Shown here in pieces: positions 16,037 to 24,377 of a stretch of DNA of 64,000 bases. Source of the stretch: Betaproteobacteria bacterium (GTDB taxonomy: Bacteria > Pseudomonadota > Gammaproteobacteria > Burkholderiales > CAIKXV01). A program made the translations under genes and the position numbers. Every line of letters starts with the position of its first letter. Within the stretch, counting starts at the first letter, position 1. Where the stretch lies: assembly GCA_947458265.1 (NCBI GenBank), contig CANGYF010000002.1, positions 1 to 64,000 on the forward strand, in the 5' to 3' direction. A model generated the notes under the pieces. It saw only the letters and a program-made list of their open reading frames with translations, ran no database searches and was not told the origin of the DNA.

Positions 16037-16978
16037 ATGAGCACACTGTTCGCGCCGCCACCGCGCATCACCGCCAGCGTCTTCGCAGAACTGCCGGCGT
16101 TGTTCCGCGCGAGGCGGCTGTCCGCCGAGCGCATGGCCTCCGGGCGCAGCGTGCCGAAGCACGGCTGCTTCCTGGAGGGGCCGGCCTTCGACCGCGCCGG
16201 CAACCTGTACGTCACCGACATCCCTTTCGGACGCATCTTCCGCGTCGATGCCGGCGGCAGCTTCGCGCTGGTGGCCGAATACGATGGCGAGCCGAACGGG
16301 CTGGCGATCGATGCCGACGGCCGCATCCTGGTCGCCGACTATCGACAGGGCCTGCTCGAGCTCGACCCCGGGCGCGGCACGGTGAGGGTGGTGGTCGACG
16401 GCTATCGCGCCGAACGATTCAAGGGCATCAACGACCTGACCTTCGCCGACAACGGCGATCTCTACTTCACCGACCAGGGACAGACCGCGCTCGACGACCC
16501 GACCGGCCGCGTCTACCGGTTGCGTGCAGATGGCGCGCTCGACCGGCTCGCCGACAACCTGCCAAGTCCGAACGGGCTGGTGCTCGATGGTGCACAGCGG
16601 ACCCTGTATGTCGCGGTCACACGGGCCAATGCGGTGTGGCGCCTGCCGCTGCTCGCGCCCACCGTGCAGAACCCCTCCGGGGGCGTGGCACGCATGGGCC
16701 AGTTCATCCAGTTGTCCGGCGGTCGCGGCCCGGACGGCATGGCGATCGACGAGCAGGACGGCCTCGCGGTAGCACATCCGGACATGGGTGCAGTCTGGCT
16801 GTTCGACCGTCGCGGCGAACCCGCGCTGCGCATCGATTCGCCGGCCAGCGAGGTCGTCACCAATGTCGCCCATGGCGGTACCGACCGGCGCACGCTGTAC
16901 ATCGTCGATTCCGAAGCGGGCTGCATCCTCACCGCCCCGGTACCGGTACCGGGGCGGGTGCTGCGCTCGCACCAGTAG
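16037..16978 (+). CDS. SMP-30/gluconolactonase/LRE family protein
   Basis: 313-aa six-bladed beta-propeller of the SMP-30 lactonase family. Metal ligands can be seen in order: Glu47 (FLEGPAFD), Asn in KGINDLTF, Asn in PSPNGLVLD and Asp in RGPDGMAID. Such proteins open sugar lactones. In this context it could hydrolyse the aldarolactone made by the uronate dehydrogenase, but substrate is not visible in the sequence. ATG at 16037 follows GAGCGAGG. Its stop abuts the stop of the convergent CocE-like gene. Confidence 0.85.
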   Translation: MSTLFAPPPRITASVFAELPALFRARRLSAERMASGRSVPKHGCFLEGPAFDRAGNLYVTDIPFGRIFRVDAGGSFALVAEYDGEPNGLAIDADGRILVADYRQGLLELDPGRGTVRVVVDGYRAERFKGINDLTFADNGDLYFTDQGQTALDDPTGRVYRLRADGALDRLADNLPSPNGLVLDGAQRTLYVAVTRANAVWRLPLLAPTVQNPSGGVARMGQFIQLSGGRGPDGMAIDEQDGLAVAHPDMGAVWLFDRRGEPALRIDSPASEVVTNVAHGGTDRRTLYIVDSEAGCILTAPVPVPGRVLRSHQ

Positions 16979-18673
16979 TCAACCCGCCTTCGGGATCACC
17001 GGCAGCAACAGGAACGACTCGCGCTCGCCACCGGCGTAGAGCGTGTTGGTACCGGTGTTGTAGTCGGCGTGGTAATGCATGTACGACTGGCTGCCCACGC
17101 CGTCGCGCGGCTGCACGTCGAGGCGCAGGCGTTCACCCTTCGCAAACACCATCGACGTCGGCCAGATCTCGACCTGGACCTGCACGATCTCCCCGGGCTT
17201 GAGGAACAACCGGCGCTTGTGCCGGTGGTAGGGACGGTAGGGCAGCGACCGTTCCGTATCGAGCTCGCGATGCGATACGCGCAGCCAGCCCTTGGCCACG
17301 GGCACCGGAGTCCCCTGCTGGCCGGTCTCCATGATCTCCTGGCCGTCGGCACCGAAATGCCTGAGGGTCAGGAACAGGTCCATGTCCTCGCTGCTGCTCG
17401 ACACCCACAGGGTGGCCGACAGCGGACCGGTGATCTCCATGTCCTCGGGCATCGGCGGCGTGACCAGTGCCACGCCCATGCCGGGCTTGATGCCGCCACC
17501 CATCACCTGCGCCGAAGCCGCCGAGGTGGAACCCATCGAGCCCAGCCCGGTCGCCGCATAGGTGAACTCGCTGGTCTTCGCCGGATTGGCTTCGACCAGC
17601 GTGCCACTCAGCGGCACGTCGTCGACCGACGGCTGTGCGAGGTCGAAATAGAGCTTCGTCCACTGCGTGCGCGCCAGCGGCCATTCGTTCTCGAGCCGCC
17701 AGTCATAGGTGTCGTTGCCCTTGCGGATCGCCAGCTTGACCGGCGGTTCGTCCATCACGCCGTTCTGCACGCCCTTGAGCCAGTAGTCGAAGAAGCGGAT
17801 CTGGTCCTGGCGCCCATCCTCCGAGTAGTACGGATGCACGTGGGTGCCGCCCTGCATGCGCAGCTTCCGGTGCGGAGACTTCGACAGCATGTAGGCCTCG
17901 GTGTTGCCGCGCAGGTGCAGGCCCATGCCGGTCCAGTTGCCCACCGAAAGGAATGGCACCTTGATGTCTTCCCAGCGCGCCTGCGCACCGTGGAAGGCAC
18001 CGCTGTCCAGGTTGTTGGTGAGCCAGAAATGCAGCGTGTTCTTCTGCCAGGTATCGGGATGGATGTGCGACGCGCGGCCGAGCGTGTGGTGCAGCAGGTG
18101 CGCGGTGAACCAGTTGGTCATGAACAGCGACAGGATGCCGCCGTGGTAGAGCGCATCGCGATAGATGTCGGCGAAGCCCTCCCAGGGCACGATCGCCTTC
18201 AGCGACGGCGGCTGCTGGTTCGCGGCGAACCACTGGTTGATCGCATAGTAGGAAATGCCCGACAGCCCGACGTTGCCGTTGCACCAGGGCTGCGCCGCGG
18301 CCCATTCGATCGCGTCATGGAAGTCGACCGACTCTGCACGCGACCAGGGGTCGTACTGCCCCGGCGACTGGCCGGTGCCGCGCGCATCGACGCGCACCGA
18401 TGCATAGCCGCGGGGCACCCACCATTCGGGGTTGACCGTCTCCCAGTTCATCCACTCGTTGGGCTTCTCCTCCAGGTTGGCCGGCGGCGTCCACGGCTTG
18501 TCCTTCTGGTAAGGACCGAAGTTGAGCAGCGCCGGTACCTTGCCTCCGTCCTTCGGACGGAACACGTCGGCCTTGAGCCGCGCGCCGTCGCGCATCGGGA
18601 CATCGACATCCTTCTCGAGGAGGAAGTGCTCGGTGATGATCTGTTGCGCGGCCTGGCTCATGGACGTTTTCAT
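16979..18673 (-). CDS. CocE/NonD family hydrolase
   Basis: 564-aa alpha/beta hydrolase of the X-Pro dipeptidyl-peptidase (S15) type. The nucleophile Ser is in GLSGISYYA (about residue 149), the oxyanion strand is RVDARGTGQSPG, and a C-terminal jelly-roll domain of about 230 residues ends with DGVGSQSYMHYHADYNTG. Members hydrolyse esters or amides such as cocaine and acyl-amino acids; cytosolic, no signal peptide. Substrate here unknown. The start at 18673 lacks a clear ribosome-binding site; ATG at 18661 is an alternative. Confidence 0.88.
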   Translation of the reverse strand: MKTSMSQAAQQIITEHFLLEKDVDVPMRDGARLKADVFRPKDGGKVPALLNFGPYQKDKPWTPPANLEEKPNEWMNWETVNPEWWVPRGYASVRVDARGTGQSPGQYDPWSRAESVDFHDAIEWAAAQPWCNGNVGLSGISYYAINQWFAANQQPPSLKAIVPWEGFADIYRDALYHGGILSLFMTNWFTAHLLHHTLGRASHIHPDTWQKNTLHFWLTNNLDSGAFHGAQARWEDIKVPFLSVGNWTGMGLHLRGNTEAYMLSKSPHRKLRMQGGTHVHPYYSEDGRQDQIRFFDYWLKGVQNGVMDEPPVKLAIRKGNDTYDWRLENEWPLARTQWTKLYFDLAQPSVDDVPLSGTLVEANPAKTSEFTYAATGLGSMGSTSAASAQVMGGGIKPGMGVALVTPPMPEDMEITGPLSATLWVSSSSEDMDLFLTLRHFGADGQEIMETGQQGTPVPVAKGWLRVSHRELDTERSLPYRPYHRHKRRLFLKPGEIVQVQVEIWPTSMVFAKGERLRLDVQPRDGVGSQSYMHYHADYNTGTNTLYAGGERESFLLLPVIPKAG

Positions 18674-18756
18674 GTTGGCTGTAGGGAGCGGGAGTATCGT
18701 GCGGCCGTCGTTGCGGCGTCAACCGGACGGGCGCCATGCTCATGGCATGCACCCAC

Positions 18757-18794
18757 CGCGACCGACTGCCAGCCCGGTCTGGCAGTCGGTCGCG
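18757..18794. other. Perfect 16-bp hairpin between divergent genes
   Basis: CGCGACCGACTGCCAG (18757-18772) and CTGGCAGTCGGTCGCG (18779-18794) are perfect 16-bp arms with a 6-base loop. On the plus strand the stem is followed by TGCCTTTTGC, so it resembles an intrinsic terminator, yet no plus-strand gene lies upstream. It stands in the 182-bp gap between the CocE-like gene (minus) and the gene starting at 18856. A possible -10 box (TATCCT, 18805-18810) follows. Operator, attenuator or end of an unseen small RNA are possible. Confidence 0.65.
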
Positions 18795-18855
18795 TGCCTT
18801 TTGCTATCCTGAGCAGGCCCATTCCCCATCAGCCCGCATTCCAGGAACCTTCCAG

Positions 18856-19266
18856 ATGACTACCGTCCGGCAGCCCCAAGACCCGGAAGCCGATCCGCGC
18901 GTGAAGGCGGTGTTCGACGACATCCGCGCCACGCGCAGGACTGATTTCGTCAACAACCTTTGGCGCACGCTGGCGTTCGATCCGCCGCTGCTGGAGCGCA
19001 CCTGGTCCGAGGTCAAGGCGCTGATGGCGACGCCGACGCAGCTGGACCCGCTGGTCAAGGAAATGCTCTATGTCGCAGTGTCGATCGCGAACGGGTGCGG
19101 CTACTGCGTGCATTCCCATACCGCTGCCGCACGCGCGAAGGGGATGACCGATGCACAGCACGCGGAACTGCTGGCGATCGTGTCGCTCGCCGGCAAGACC
19201 AACCACCTGGCCACCGGGCTGCAGGTGCCCCTCGACCCGGCCTTCGACGCCAGCGCGTCCACCTGA
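18856..19266 (+). CDS. Carboxymuconolactone decarboxylase family (AhpD-like) protein
   Basis: 136-aa protein with the AhpD/CMD fold. The redox CxxC with nearby His (NGCGYCVHSHT, about residues 79-89) follows the helix EMLYVAVSIA and is typical of the peroxidase-related subgroup rather than of true 4-carboxymuconolactone decarboxylase. A role in thiol-dependent peroxide removal is likely. ATG at 18856 has AGGAACC upstream and matches the usual family length; open frame upstream runs through the hairpin and is discounted. A terminator-like hairpin follows the stop. Confidence 0.85.
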   Translation: MTTVRQPQDPEADPRVKAVFDDIRATRRTDFVNNLWRTLAFDPPLLERTWSEVKALMATPTQLDPLVKEMLYVAVSIANGCGYCVHSHTAAARAKGMTDAQHAELLAIVSLAGKTNHLATGLQVPLDPAFDASAST

Positions 19267-19270
19267 TCGC

Positions 19271-19311
19271 CGCCACCCGGCGTTGCGCCCGGCGCATTAC
19301 CCCGGGTGGCG
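19271..19311 (+). terminator. Hairpin after the AhpD-like gene
   Basis: CGCCACCCGG (19271-19280) pairs perfectly with CCGGGTGGCG (19302-19311). The 21-base loop can itself fold (TGCGCC with GGCGCA). It starts four bases after the stop at 19266 and probably ends that transcript, although no T tract follows. Confidence 0.6.
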
Positions 19312-19426
19312 TTCGAACTAGCCCATGTTCTCGAGCACCGCACCGCGCGGCAACTCGGCGAGGGCCTTGCGCAGCAACTGCGGCTCGGTCACTCTCGCCA
19401 GCTCCTGTACGACCCTCGACACGACC

Positions 19427-19615
19427 ATGACCCGCCCGCAGATCGCCGCCGCCACCAGCCTCGCGTTTTCCCTCTACTGGGCAGTGATGGCCTATGCCGG
19501 CTGGCCGGACGATACGACCCCCGAGGCTCCGCTGCCGATGATGCGGGTGATCCTGTGCGTGATGTTCGCATCGCTCGCCGCCGTCATCTGGCTCGGACGA
19601 AACCGCAACCGCTGA
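19427..19615 (+). CDS. Small hypothetical membrane protein
   Basis: 62-aa reading frame with two hydrophobic segments: about residues 5-25 (IAAATSLAFSLYWAVMAYAG) and 38-56 (MMRVILCVMFASLAAVIWLG), ending in a basic tail. Nothing is recognised. The layout (two helices joined by a short acidic loop) suggests a real inner-membrane protein. ATG at 19427 lacks a strong ribosome-binding site. The Nudix gene follows 20 bp downstream, so the two may share a transcript. Confidence 0.5.
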   Translation: MTRPQIAAATSLAFSLYWAVMAYAGWPDDTTPEAPLPMMRVILCVMFASLAAVIWLGRNRNR

Positions 19616-19635
19616 AGCACGGAGGAGCAACATCG

Positions 19636-20109
19636 ATGGCCGCCGGGCCCCACCCGCTGTCCCACGATGCCTTCCTCGCGGTGGTGCGCGACACGCCGCT
19701 GGTCTCGATCGACCTCGTCGTGCCGGATGCCCAGGGCCGCCTGCTGATGGGCCAGCGTATCAACGAGCCGGCGCTCGGCAGCTGGTTCGTGCCGGGCGGA
19801 CGCATCCTGAAGGATGAACCGTTGGATGATGCGTTCGCGCGGCTCACCTCGATCGAACTGGGCGTTACACTGGCTCGCGCGGATGCGCACCTGCTCGGTG
19901 TCCATACCCACCTGTACGAGACCAACTTCGCGGGGGACCCTGGCATCACGACGCACTACGTCGTGCTCGCCTACCGCGTCGACCTCAGTGCCGGACTCGA
20001 TACTCTTCCCCGAATCCAGCATTCGTCCTATCGCTGGTGGGCGCGCGACGAGGCGATCGCCTCCGGTCAGGTGCACCCGAACAACTTCCCCTACTTCCCG
20101 GCGGCCTGA
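19636..20109 (+). CDS. gmm: GDP-mannose mannosyl hydrolase-type Nudix enzyme
   Basis: 157-aa Nudix hydrolase that follows the GDP-mannose mannosyl hydrolase pattern over its whole length: TPLVSIDLVV, GSWFVPGGRILKDEPLDDAF, RLTSIELG, THYVVLAYR and VHPNNFPYF. The Nudix box keeps the family's odd form (GGR then KDE and ELG, without the second Glu of the common EE pair). Such enzymes hydrolyse GDP-mannose to GDP and mannose. ATG at 19636 has GGAGGAG upstream. The phosphodiesterase gene follows 14 bp later. Confidence 0.83.
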   Translation: MAAGPHPLSHDAFLAVVRDTPLVSIDLVVPDAQGRLLMGQRINEPALGSWFVPGGRILKDEPLDDAFARLTSIELGVTLARADAHLLGVHTHLYETNFAGDPGITTHYVVLAYRVDLSAGLDTLPRIQHSSYRWWARDEAIASGQVHPNNFPYFPAA

Positions 20110-20123
20110 CGCAGGCGGTGGCC

Positions 20124-20588
20124 ATGGCGATGCGCATCGGACTGATCTCGGATACGCACGGACTGCTCCGGCCCGATGCCCTCGCCTTCCTGCAGGGAAG
20201 CGATCTCATCGTGCATGCCGGCGACATCGGTGGTCCGGACATCCTGCAGGCGCTGTCGGCGATCGCGCCGCTCACGGTCGTGCGCGGCAACAACGACAGG
20301 GGTCCGTGGGCGGCGTCGATCCGCGAGACTGAATGGCTGCAGGCGGCCGGCATCAACCTGTATGCAATCCACGACCTCGCGCAACTGGACGTCGACCCGG
20401 CAGCCGCCGGCATCCAGGTGGTCGTCTCCGGCCACTCGCACCAGCCGCGGGTCGACCGGCGCGAGGGCGTGCTCTACGTGAATCCGGGCAGCCCGGGACC
20501 GCGTCGCTTCCGGCTGCCGATATCGATCGGCGAACTGCTGGTGGGCGACAGCGGCCGCATCGACGCGCGCACCGTCGAACTGGGCTGA
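20124..20588 (+). CDS. YfcE/MJ0936-type metallophosphoesterase
   Basis: 154-aa calcineurin-like phosphoesterase. All metal-site motifs are in order: SDTHG (about residue 9), HAGDIGG (34), RGNND (57), and GHSH (103) with NPGSPGPRR after it. Members cleave phosphodiesters; the physiological substrate is usually unknown. ATG at 20124 follows AGGCGGTGG. Probably co-transcribed with the Nudix gene. Confidence 0.88.
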   Translation: MAMRIGLISDTHGLLRPDALAFLQGSDLIVHAGDIGGPDILQALSAIAPLTVVRGNNDRGPWAASIRETEWLQAAGINLYAIHDLAQLDVDPAAAGIQVVVSGHSHQPRVDRREGVLYVNPGSPGPRRFRLPISIGELLVGDSGRIDARTVELG

Positions 20589-20622
20589 TCCGCGCAGCGC
20601 GCTGCGCGGCCATCGTGCAACG

Positions 20623-21618
20623 CTACTGCTTTGCCCCGGCCATCTTCACGACGGCCCGGATCCGCTGCAACTCCTCGGCGCGCCACTTGTCCAGGGTCGA
20701 ACGGTCGCCAGCCACGAGGTCGACCCCGAGTGCCCTCAACCGCTCGCCGAAGGCCGGCTCCTTCATCACGCGCACCATCTCGCCGCTAGCCTGGTTGAGC
20801 ACCGCCGTCGACGTGCCGGTGGGGGCGACGATGCTGTACCAGCCGTACATCGCATAGCCAGGCACCGCCTCGGAGATCGACGGCACGTCGGGCAGCAATG
20901 GCGCACGGGTCGGCGTGGTCACGCCCAGCGCACGCAGCCGGCCGGACTGCACATGCGGCATGGCCGCGGGCACGACCGCATACGTGAGCTGGACTTCATT
21001 GGCCATCGCATCGGCGATCGCCTGGGGTACGCCCTTGTAGGGCACATGCAGCATGTCGGTCTTCGTCAGTTGCGTGAACAGCACGCCGGACAGGTGCTCC
21101 GATGCACCGGTGCCGGCCGAACCGTAGCGCAGCGTGCCCGGCGCCTTGCGCGCGACATCGATGAGTTCCTTCAGCGTCTTCGCCTGCACCTGGGTGTTGG
21201 CCATCAGCACGAAGGGCACGGTACCGATCAGCGCGATCGACTGGAAGTCGCGCGCGAGATCGAACTTCAGGCCGGACAGCACCTGCGAGGCGACGAACAG
21301 CTGCGAGGTGAGCATCATCATCGTATAGCCGTCGGGCGCGGCGGCCATGGCAAGGTCGGCGCTGATCGCGCCGGCCGCGCCCGGACGCGGATCGACGATC
21401 ATCCGCTGGCCCCAGGTCTCGCCCAGACGATCGGCCATCGCGCGGCCGATGATGTCCGGACCGGAGCCGGCTGCGCTGCCGATGATCAGGCGTATCGGCT
21501 TGATCGGGAACTGGGTCTGCGCCTGTGCCGAGCCGGCAGCAAGCGCCGCACCCGCCACCACGACCATGGATGCCATGAACGGCGATGTAACGCCGGCGAC
21601 AAGTCTTCCGGAAAACAT
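20623..21618 (-). CDS. Bug/TctC-family periplasmic solute receptor (8), solitary
   Basis: 331-aa Bug receptor away from the main cluster. ATG at 21618 has AAGGAGG nine bases upstream. The signal peptide ends near SAQAQ (residue 34). The mature N terminus, FPIKPIRLIIGSAAGSGPD, departs from the usual FAPGGGTD, and the second loop reads DPRPGAAGAIS instead of DNRxGAGGN, so the ligand carboxylate contacts may differ. APDGYTMM and HVPYKG are conserved. No transport or enzyme gene lies beside it; the methyltransferase gene is divergent. Confidence 0.88.
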   Translation of the reverse strand: MFSGRLVAGVTSPFMASMVVVAGAALAAGSAQAQTQFPIKPIRLIIGSAAGSGPDIIGRAMADRLGETWGQRMIVDPRPGAAGAISADLAMAAAPDGYTMMMLTSQLFVASQVLSGLKFDLARDFQSIALIGTVPFVLMANTQVQAKTLKELIDVARKAPGTLRYGSAGTGASEHLSGVLFTQLTKTDMLHVPYKGVPQAIADAMANEVQLTYAVVPAAMPHVQSGRLRALGVTTPTRAPLLPDVPSISEAVPGYAMYGWYSIVAPTGTSTAVLNQASGEMVRVMKEPAFGERLRALGVDLVAGDRSTLDKWRAEELQRIRAVVKMAGAKQ

Positions 21619-21761
21619 CTGCTTCCTCCTTGGGTACGATCTTGTTGTGTGCGGAATCATGCGTACCACTGCCCGGTTTGTCCAGCGATCGCCCGAAGCG
21701 CGCTCCGCCACACCGTTCGTGGGTCCGTGTCCGGTCCGGGCACTTCGCGCATACTCGGGGC

Positions 21762-22994
21762 ATGATGACTACACCCGCTTCCCCCGCCCCCGGCCATCCC
21801 GTCCTTTCCTGGGACGGCCCCGACGGGCCACAGGCCGTTCGCTGGCGCTCCGAGAACGGCACCGCGCCGCCGAAGCGCGTGGTGGCGGTCGACGACACCA
21901 CGCCCGCCGATACTGCATACCGACTGGCCAGCGAAGGCACCGCCCTGGTCTGGCAGGGCGACTTCCAGAACGCCCGGCACCTGCTGATCGCGCTTGCACG
22001 CAGGGTCGATCGCAAGCCGGCGAAGATCAAGGCGCGCGCGCGGGCAAAGGCGCGTGACCGGGCCAAGGCGGCCGTCGACACCGACGTCGCCGAGGCGGCT
22101 GCTGCACCTGCACCGACGCCGGCGCAGGCCTTCCACCTGCACCGCATGGCCCAGGCGCAGCGCTCGCACACGCTCGGCATGCTGGTCATCCCGTTCGATC
22201 CCGGCCATGTGATCCCGTTGCGGCGGGCACCCGATGTGTCGACGGCCTGCGAAGAAGCCTATGGCCCGGCGCACGAGCCGTATGTCGCCTCGCTGCGCGA
22301 GCTGCTCGGGCTGATCGGCGCCCATGAATGGCGCCGCAACGGGGTGGAGATCCCGTCGATGGGCGAGCGCATCCATCCGCACTACGGCGTGTTTGCCCCC
22401 ATCCGCAGCGAGTATGTCGACCTCGTCGCCGAGGCCGCGCTGCCGCAAGGCGGCGTGCCGCTCGCATTCGACATCGGCACCGGCACCGGCGTGCTGTCCA
22501 CAGTCCTGGCGCGGCGCGGCGTTGAACGCATCGTTGCAACAGACCAGGATGCCCGCGCGCTGGCCTGCGCCCGGGAGAACCTCGCCCGCCTGGGGCTCGA
22601 ACGCCGGGTGCAGGTCGTCGATGCCGATCTGTTCCCGGCCGGCCGCGCGCCGCTGGTCGTCTGCAATCCACCCTGGGTGCCCGCGCGGCCGAGTTCGACC
22701 CTGGAACAGGCCATCTACGACCCGGACAGCCGGATGCTGCGCGGGTTCCTCGCAGGGCTGTCCTCGCACCTGACGCCCGATGGCGAAGGCTGGCTGGTGC
22801 TGTCCGATCTCGCAGAACACCTCGGACTGCGCAGCCGCGGCGACCTGGAAGCGATGATCCACGCCGGCGGCCTGGTCGTTGTCGAGCGGATCGATACACG
22901 CCCGGCACATCCGAAGGCAGGTGACCCGCGCGATCCGCTGCACGCCGCGCGCGCCGCGGAGGTGGTGTCGCTGTGGAGGCTGAGGCTCCGCTGA
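21762..22994 (+). CDS. Class I SAM-dependent methyltransferase (PrmC/HemK-like C-terminal domain)
   Basis: 410-aa protein. The C-terminal half carries FDIGTGTGVLS (about residue 240), ATDQDARAL and VCNPPWVPARP (about residue 305), the NPPW/Y motif of N-methyltransferases that modify amide or amino groups of proteins, RNA or DNA. The N-terminal 115 residues include a basic Lys/Arg/Ala helix (residues 85-110) and are not recognised. Substrate unknown. The first of two ATGs (21762) is used. A hairpin follows the stop. Confidence 0.82.
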   Translation: MMTTPASPAPGHPVLSWDGPDGPQAVRWRSENGTAPPKRVVAVDDTTPADTAYRLASEGTALVWQGDFQNARHLLIALARRVDRKPAKIKARARAKARDRAKAAVDTDVAEAAAAPAPTPAQAFHLHRMAQAQRSHTLGMLVIPFDPGHVIPLRRAPDVSTACEEAYGPAHEPYVASLRELLGLIGAHEWRRNGVEIPSMGERIHPHYGVFAPIRSEYVDLVAEAALPQGGVPLAFDIGTGTGVLSTVLARRGVERIVATDQDARALACARENLARLGLERRVQVVDADLFPAGRAPLVVCNPPWVPARPSSTLEQAIYDPDSRMLRGFLAGLSSHLTPDGEGWLVLSDLAEHLGLRSRGDLEAMIHAGGLVVVERIDTRPAHPKAGDPRDPLHAARAAEVVSLWRLRLR

Positions 22995-23044
22995 GCCCCT
23001 GCTGAGGCTCCGTGAGGTCCCGCAAGGTCTCTTGAGGTCCCGCC

Positions 23045-23068
23045 GGTGCGCCGCTGAGACGGCGCACC
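23045..23068 (+). terminator. Hairpin after the methyltransferase gene
   Basis: GGTGCGCCG (23045-23053) pairs with CGGCGCACC (23060-23068) over a 6-base loop, 50 bases past the stop. The DNA before it contains imperfect direct repeats (GAGGCTCCG and GAGGTCCCGC, each twice). No T tract follows, as is common in very GC-rich genomes. Confidence 0.55.
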
Positions 23069-23118
23069 CGCTCGGGCGCTCACCCTGCTGACGGCAGTCC
23101 GGTCGATCTGACCGACTT

Positions 23119-23179
23119 CGCCGGGCACGCGCATTGCGGATCCTGGGTGGGCACCGTCAACCACACCCGGTGCCCGGCG
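23119..23179 (+). promoter_or_regulatory. Two mutually exclusive hairpins before the DUF1328 gene
   Basis: CGCCGGGCA (23119-23127) can pair with TGCCCGGCG (23171-23179), and GGGCACCG (23149-23156) can pair with CGGTGCCC (23168-23175). Both use the same 3' strand, so only one can form at a time. The element ends 45 bases before the start at 23225. It could be a folded leader controlling the small membrane protein, or simply a composite terminator of the methyltransferase transcript. Confidence 0.45.
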
Positions 23180-23224
23180 AAGCAAGGGCGACGCCGGCCC
23201 GACGACACATACCAGGAGTCGACC

Positions 23225-23392
23225 ATGTTCTATTGGGCAGCAGTATTCATGATCATCGCGATCGCCGCGGCCGTTCTCGGCGTCGGCGGCCTTGCCGGGA
23301 CGGCGGCCAGCATCGCCTGGGCGCTGTTCGCCATCGGCCTGATCCTGGCCATCGTGTTCGCGGTCGTCGGCCGGCGACCGCCATCGATCTGA
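23225..23392 (+). CDS. DUF1328 (YtjA-type) small membrane protein
   Basis: 55-aa protein made almost wholly of two transmembrane helices: MFYWAAVFMIIAIAAAVLG and IAWALFAIGLILAIVFAVVG. This matches the DUF1328/UPF0391 family by length and by the FYWA start and GxGGLAGTAA turn. The family is often induced by envelope stress; the molecular role is unknown. AGGAG lies seven bases before ATG at 23225. Confidence 0.85.
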   Translation: MFYWAAVFMIIAIAAAVLGVGGLAGTAASIAWALFAIGLILAIVFAVVGRRPPSI

Positions 23393-23544
23393 ACCGGTAG
23401 CTGGATCTCCCACCTTTCCGGGGAGGGACGCGCGCCATGGGTCCCTCACTCACTGCCAGACAGTAACGGCCGTGCCTGAGCCCCCGTGCGGCACGGATGC
23501 ACGGCCGCCGCACGCACGGACCGACCACCGGCTACACTCGGCCG

Positions 23545-24360
23545 ATGGATCCCGACGGCGCCCTGCCACTGCCTTCCTGGCTGCGCCGCTTCGCGGCCGC
23601 TGCCGCCCGCGCGGCTTCGGGGACGCTGTCGGTGGCTGCCCTGCCGACGGTGGTCTGGCTGCTGCCGATCGCGCCGCCCGTGCACGCCACCCCGACGGAT
23701 CCACTGGCCTCCACCGCGGGGGTGATCGGCCTGATGCCATTGCCGGAAGTGTTCGGCGCCGATGGATGCGCACCGTTCACCGCGAAGGACATCCCGGTGC
23801 ATGCACTGCCGGACCGGATCGGGCGCAGCCTGCTGACCCTGCATGCGGCACCGGCGCGAGATCCTTCTGCGCCCGGCAGCTGCATGCCTAGGCGTGCGCG
23901 GGTATCGCCCCCGGGCAACCGCAACGGGCCTGAACTGCCGACAGTCGAGATCGCGAACGAAGAGCCGGCCGCGATCGTGCTCGAGCGGCGTCAGCGCTGG
24001 TACCGGATCGCGCTGCCCGCCGACAGCGGCTGGATACGCGTCGACGACAATCGGCGGTTCGTACCGATCACGCGCCTGCTGTCCACCCGGGTGACCTACC
24101 TGCGCAGCGGCGCACTGCTCCCCCTGCCGCCCGAGCCGGGGCGTGCCTCGACCGCAGCCGCGCGACCGCTGGCGTCGGATGGCCCGGTGCGGGTCGTGTC
24201 CACCCGTCGACTGGACGGTGTGCTCTGGCTGCAGCTCGACACCAGCGACGCAGAAGGCTGCGGTCAGCCGGCCCCTTCGGCGATCTCCGGATGGCTGCCG
24301 TTGCTCGACGAGCGCAGGCAGGGAGTGCCCTCGGTGTGGTTCCGGTCGCGCGGCTGCTGA
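23545..24360 (+). CDS. Hypothetical secreted protein with SH3-like repeats
   Basis: 271-aa protein that I do not recognise as a named family. A probable N-terminal membrane or export segment (about residues 22-48, ending near PPVHA) is followed by two regions resembling bacterial SH3 domains: around RWYRIALPADSGWIRVDD (residues 150-168) and VLWLQLD with SGWLPLLD (about 225-255). Four Cys outside the signal region (FGADGCAPF, GSCMPR, AEGCGQ and the C-terminal GC) could form disulfides. ATG at 23545 follows a CTACACT box; ATG at 23497 is in frame but less likely. Confidence 0.6.
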   Translation: MDPDGALPLPSWLRRFAAAAARAASGTLSVAALPTVVWLLPIAPPVHATPTDPLASTAGVIGLMPLPEVFGADGCAPFTAKDIPVHALPDRIGRSLLTLHAAPARDPSAPGSCMPRRARVSPPGNRNGPELPTVEIANEEPAAIVLERRQRWYRIALPADSGWIRVDDNRRFVPITRLLSTRVTYLRSGALLPLPPEPGRASTAAARPLASDGPVRVVSTRRLDGVLWLQLDTSDAEGCGQPAPSAISGWLPLLDERRQGVPSVWFRSRGC

Positions 24361-24377
24361 ACCGGTACCGACCGCTA

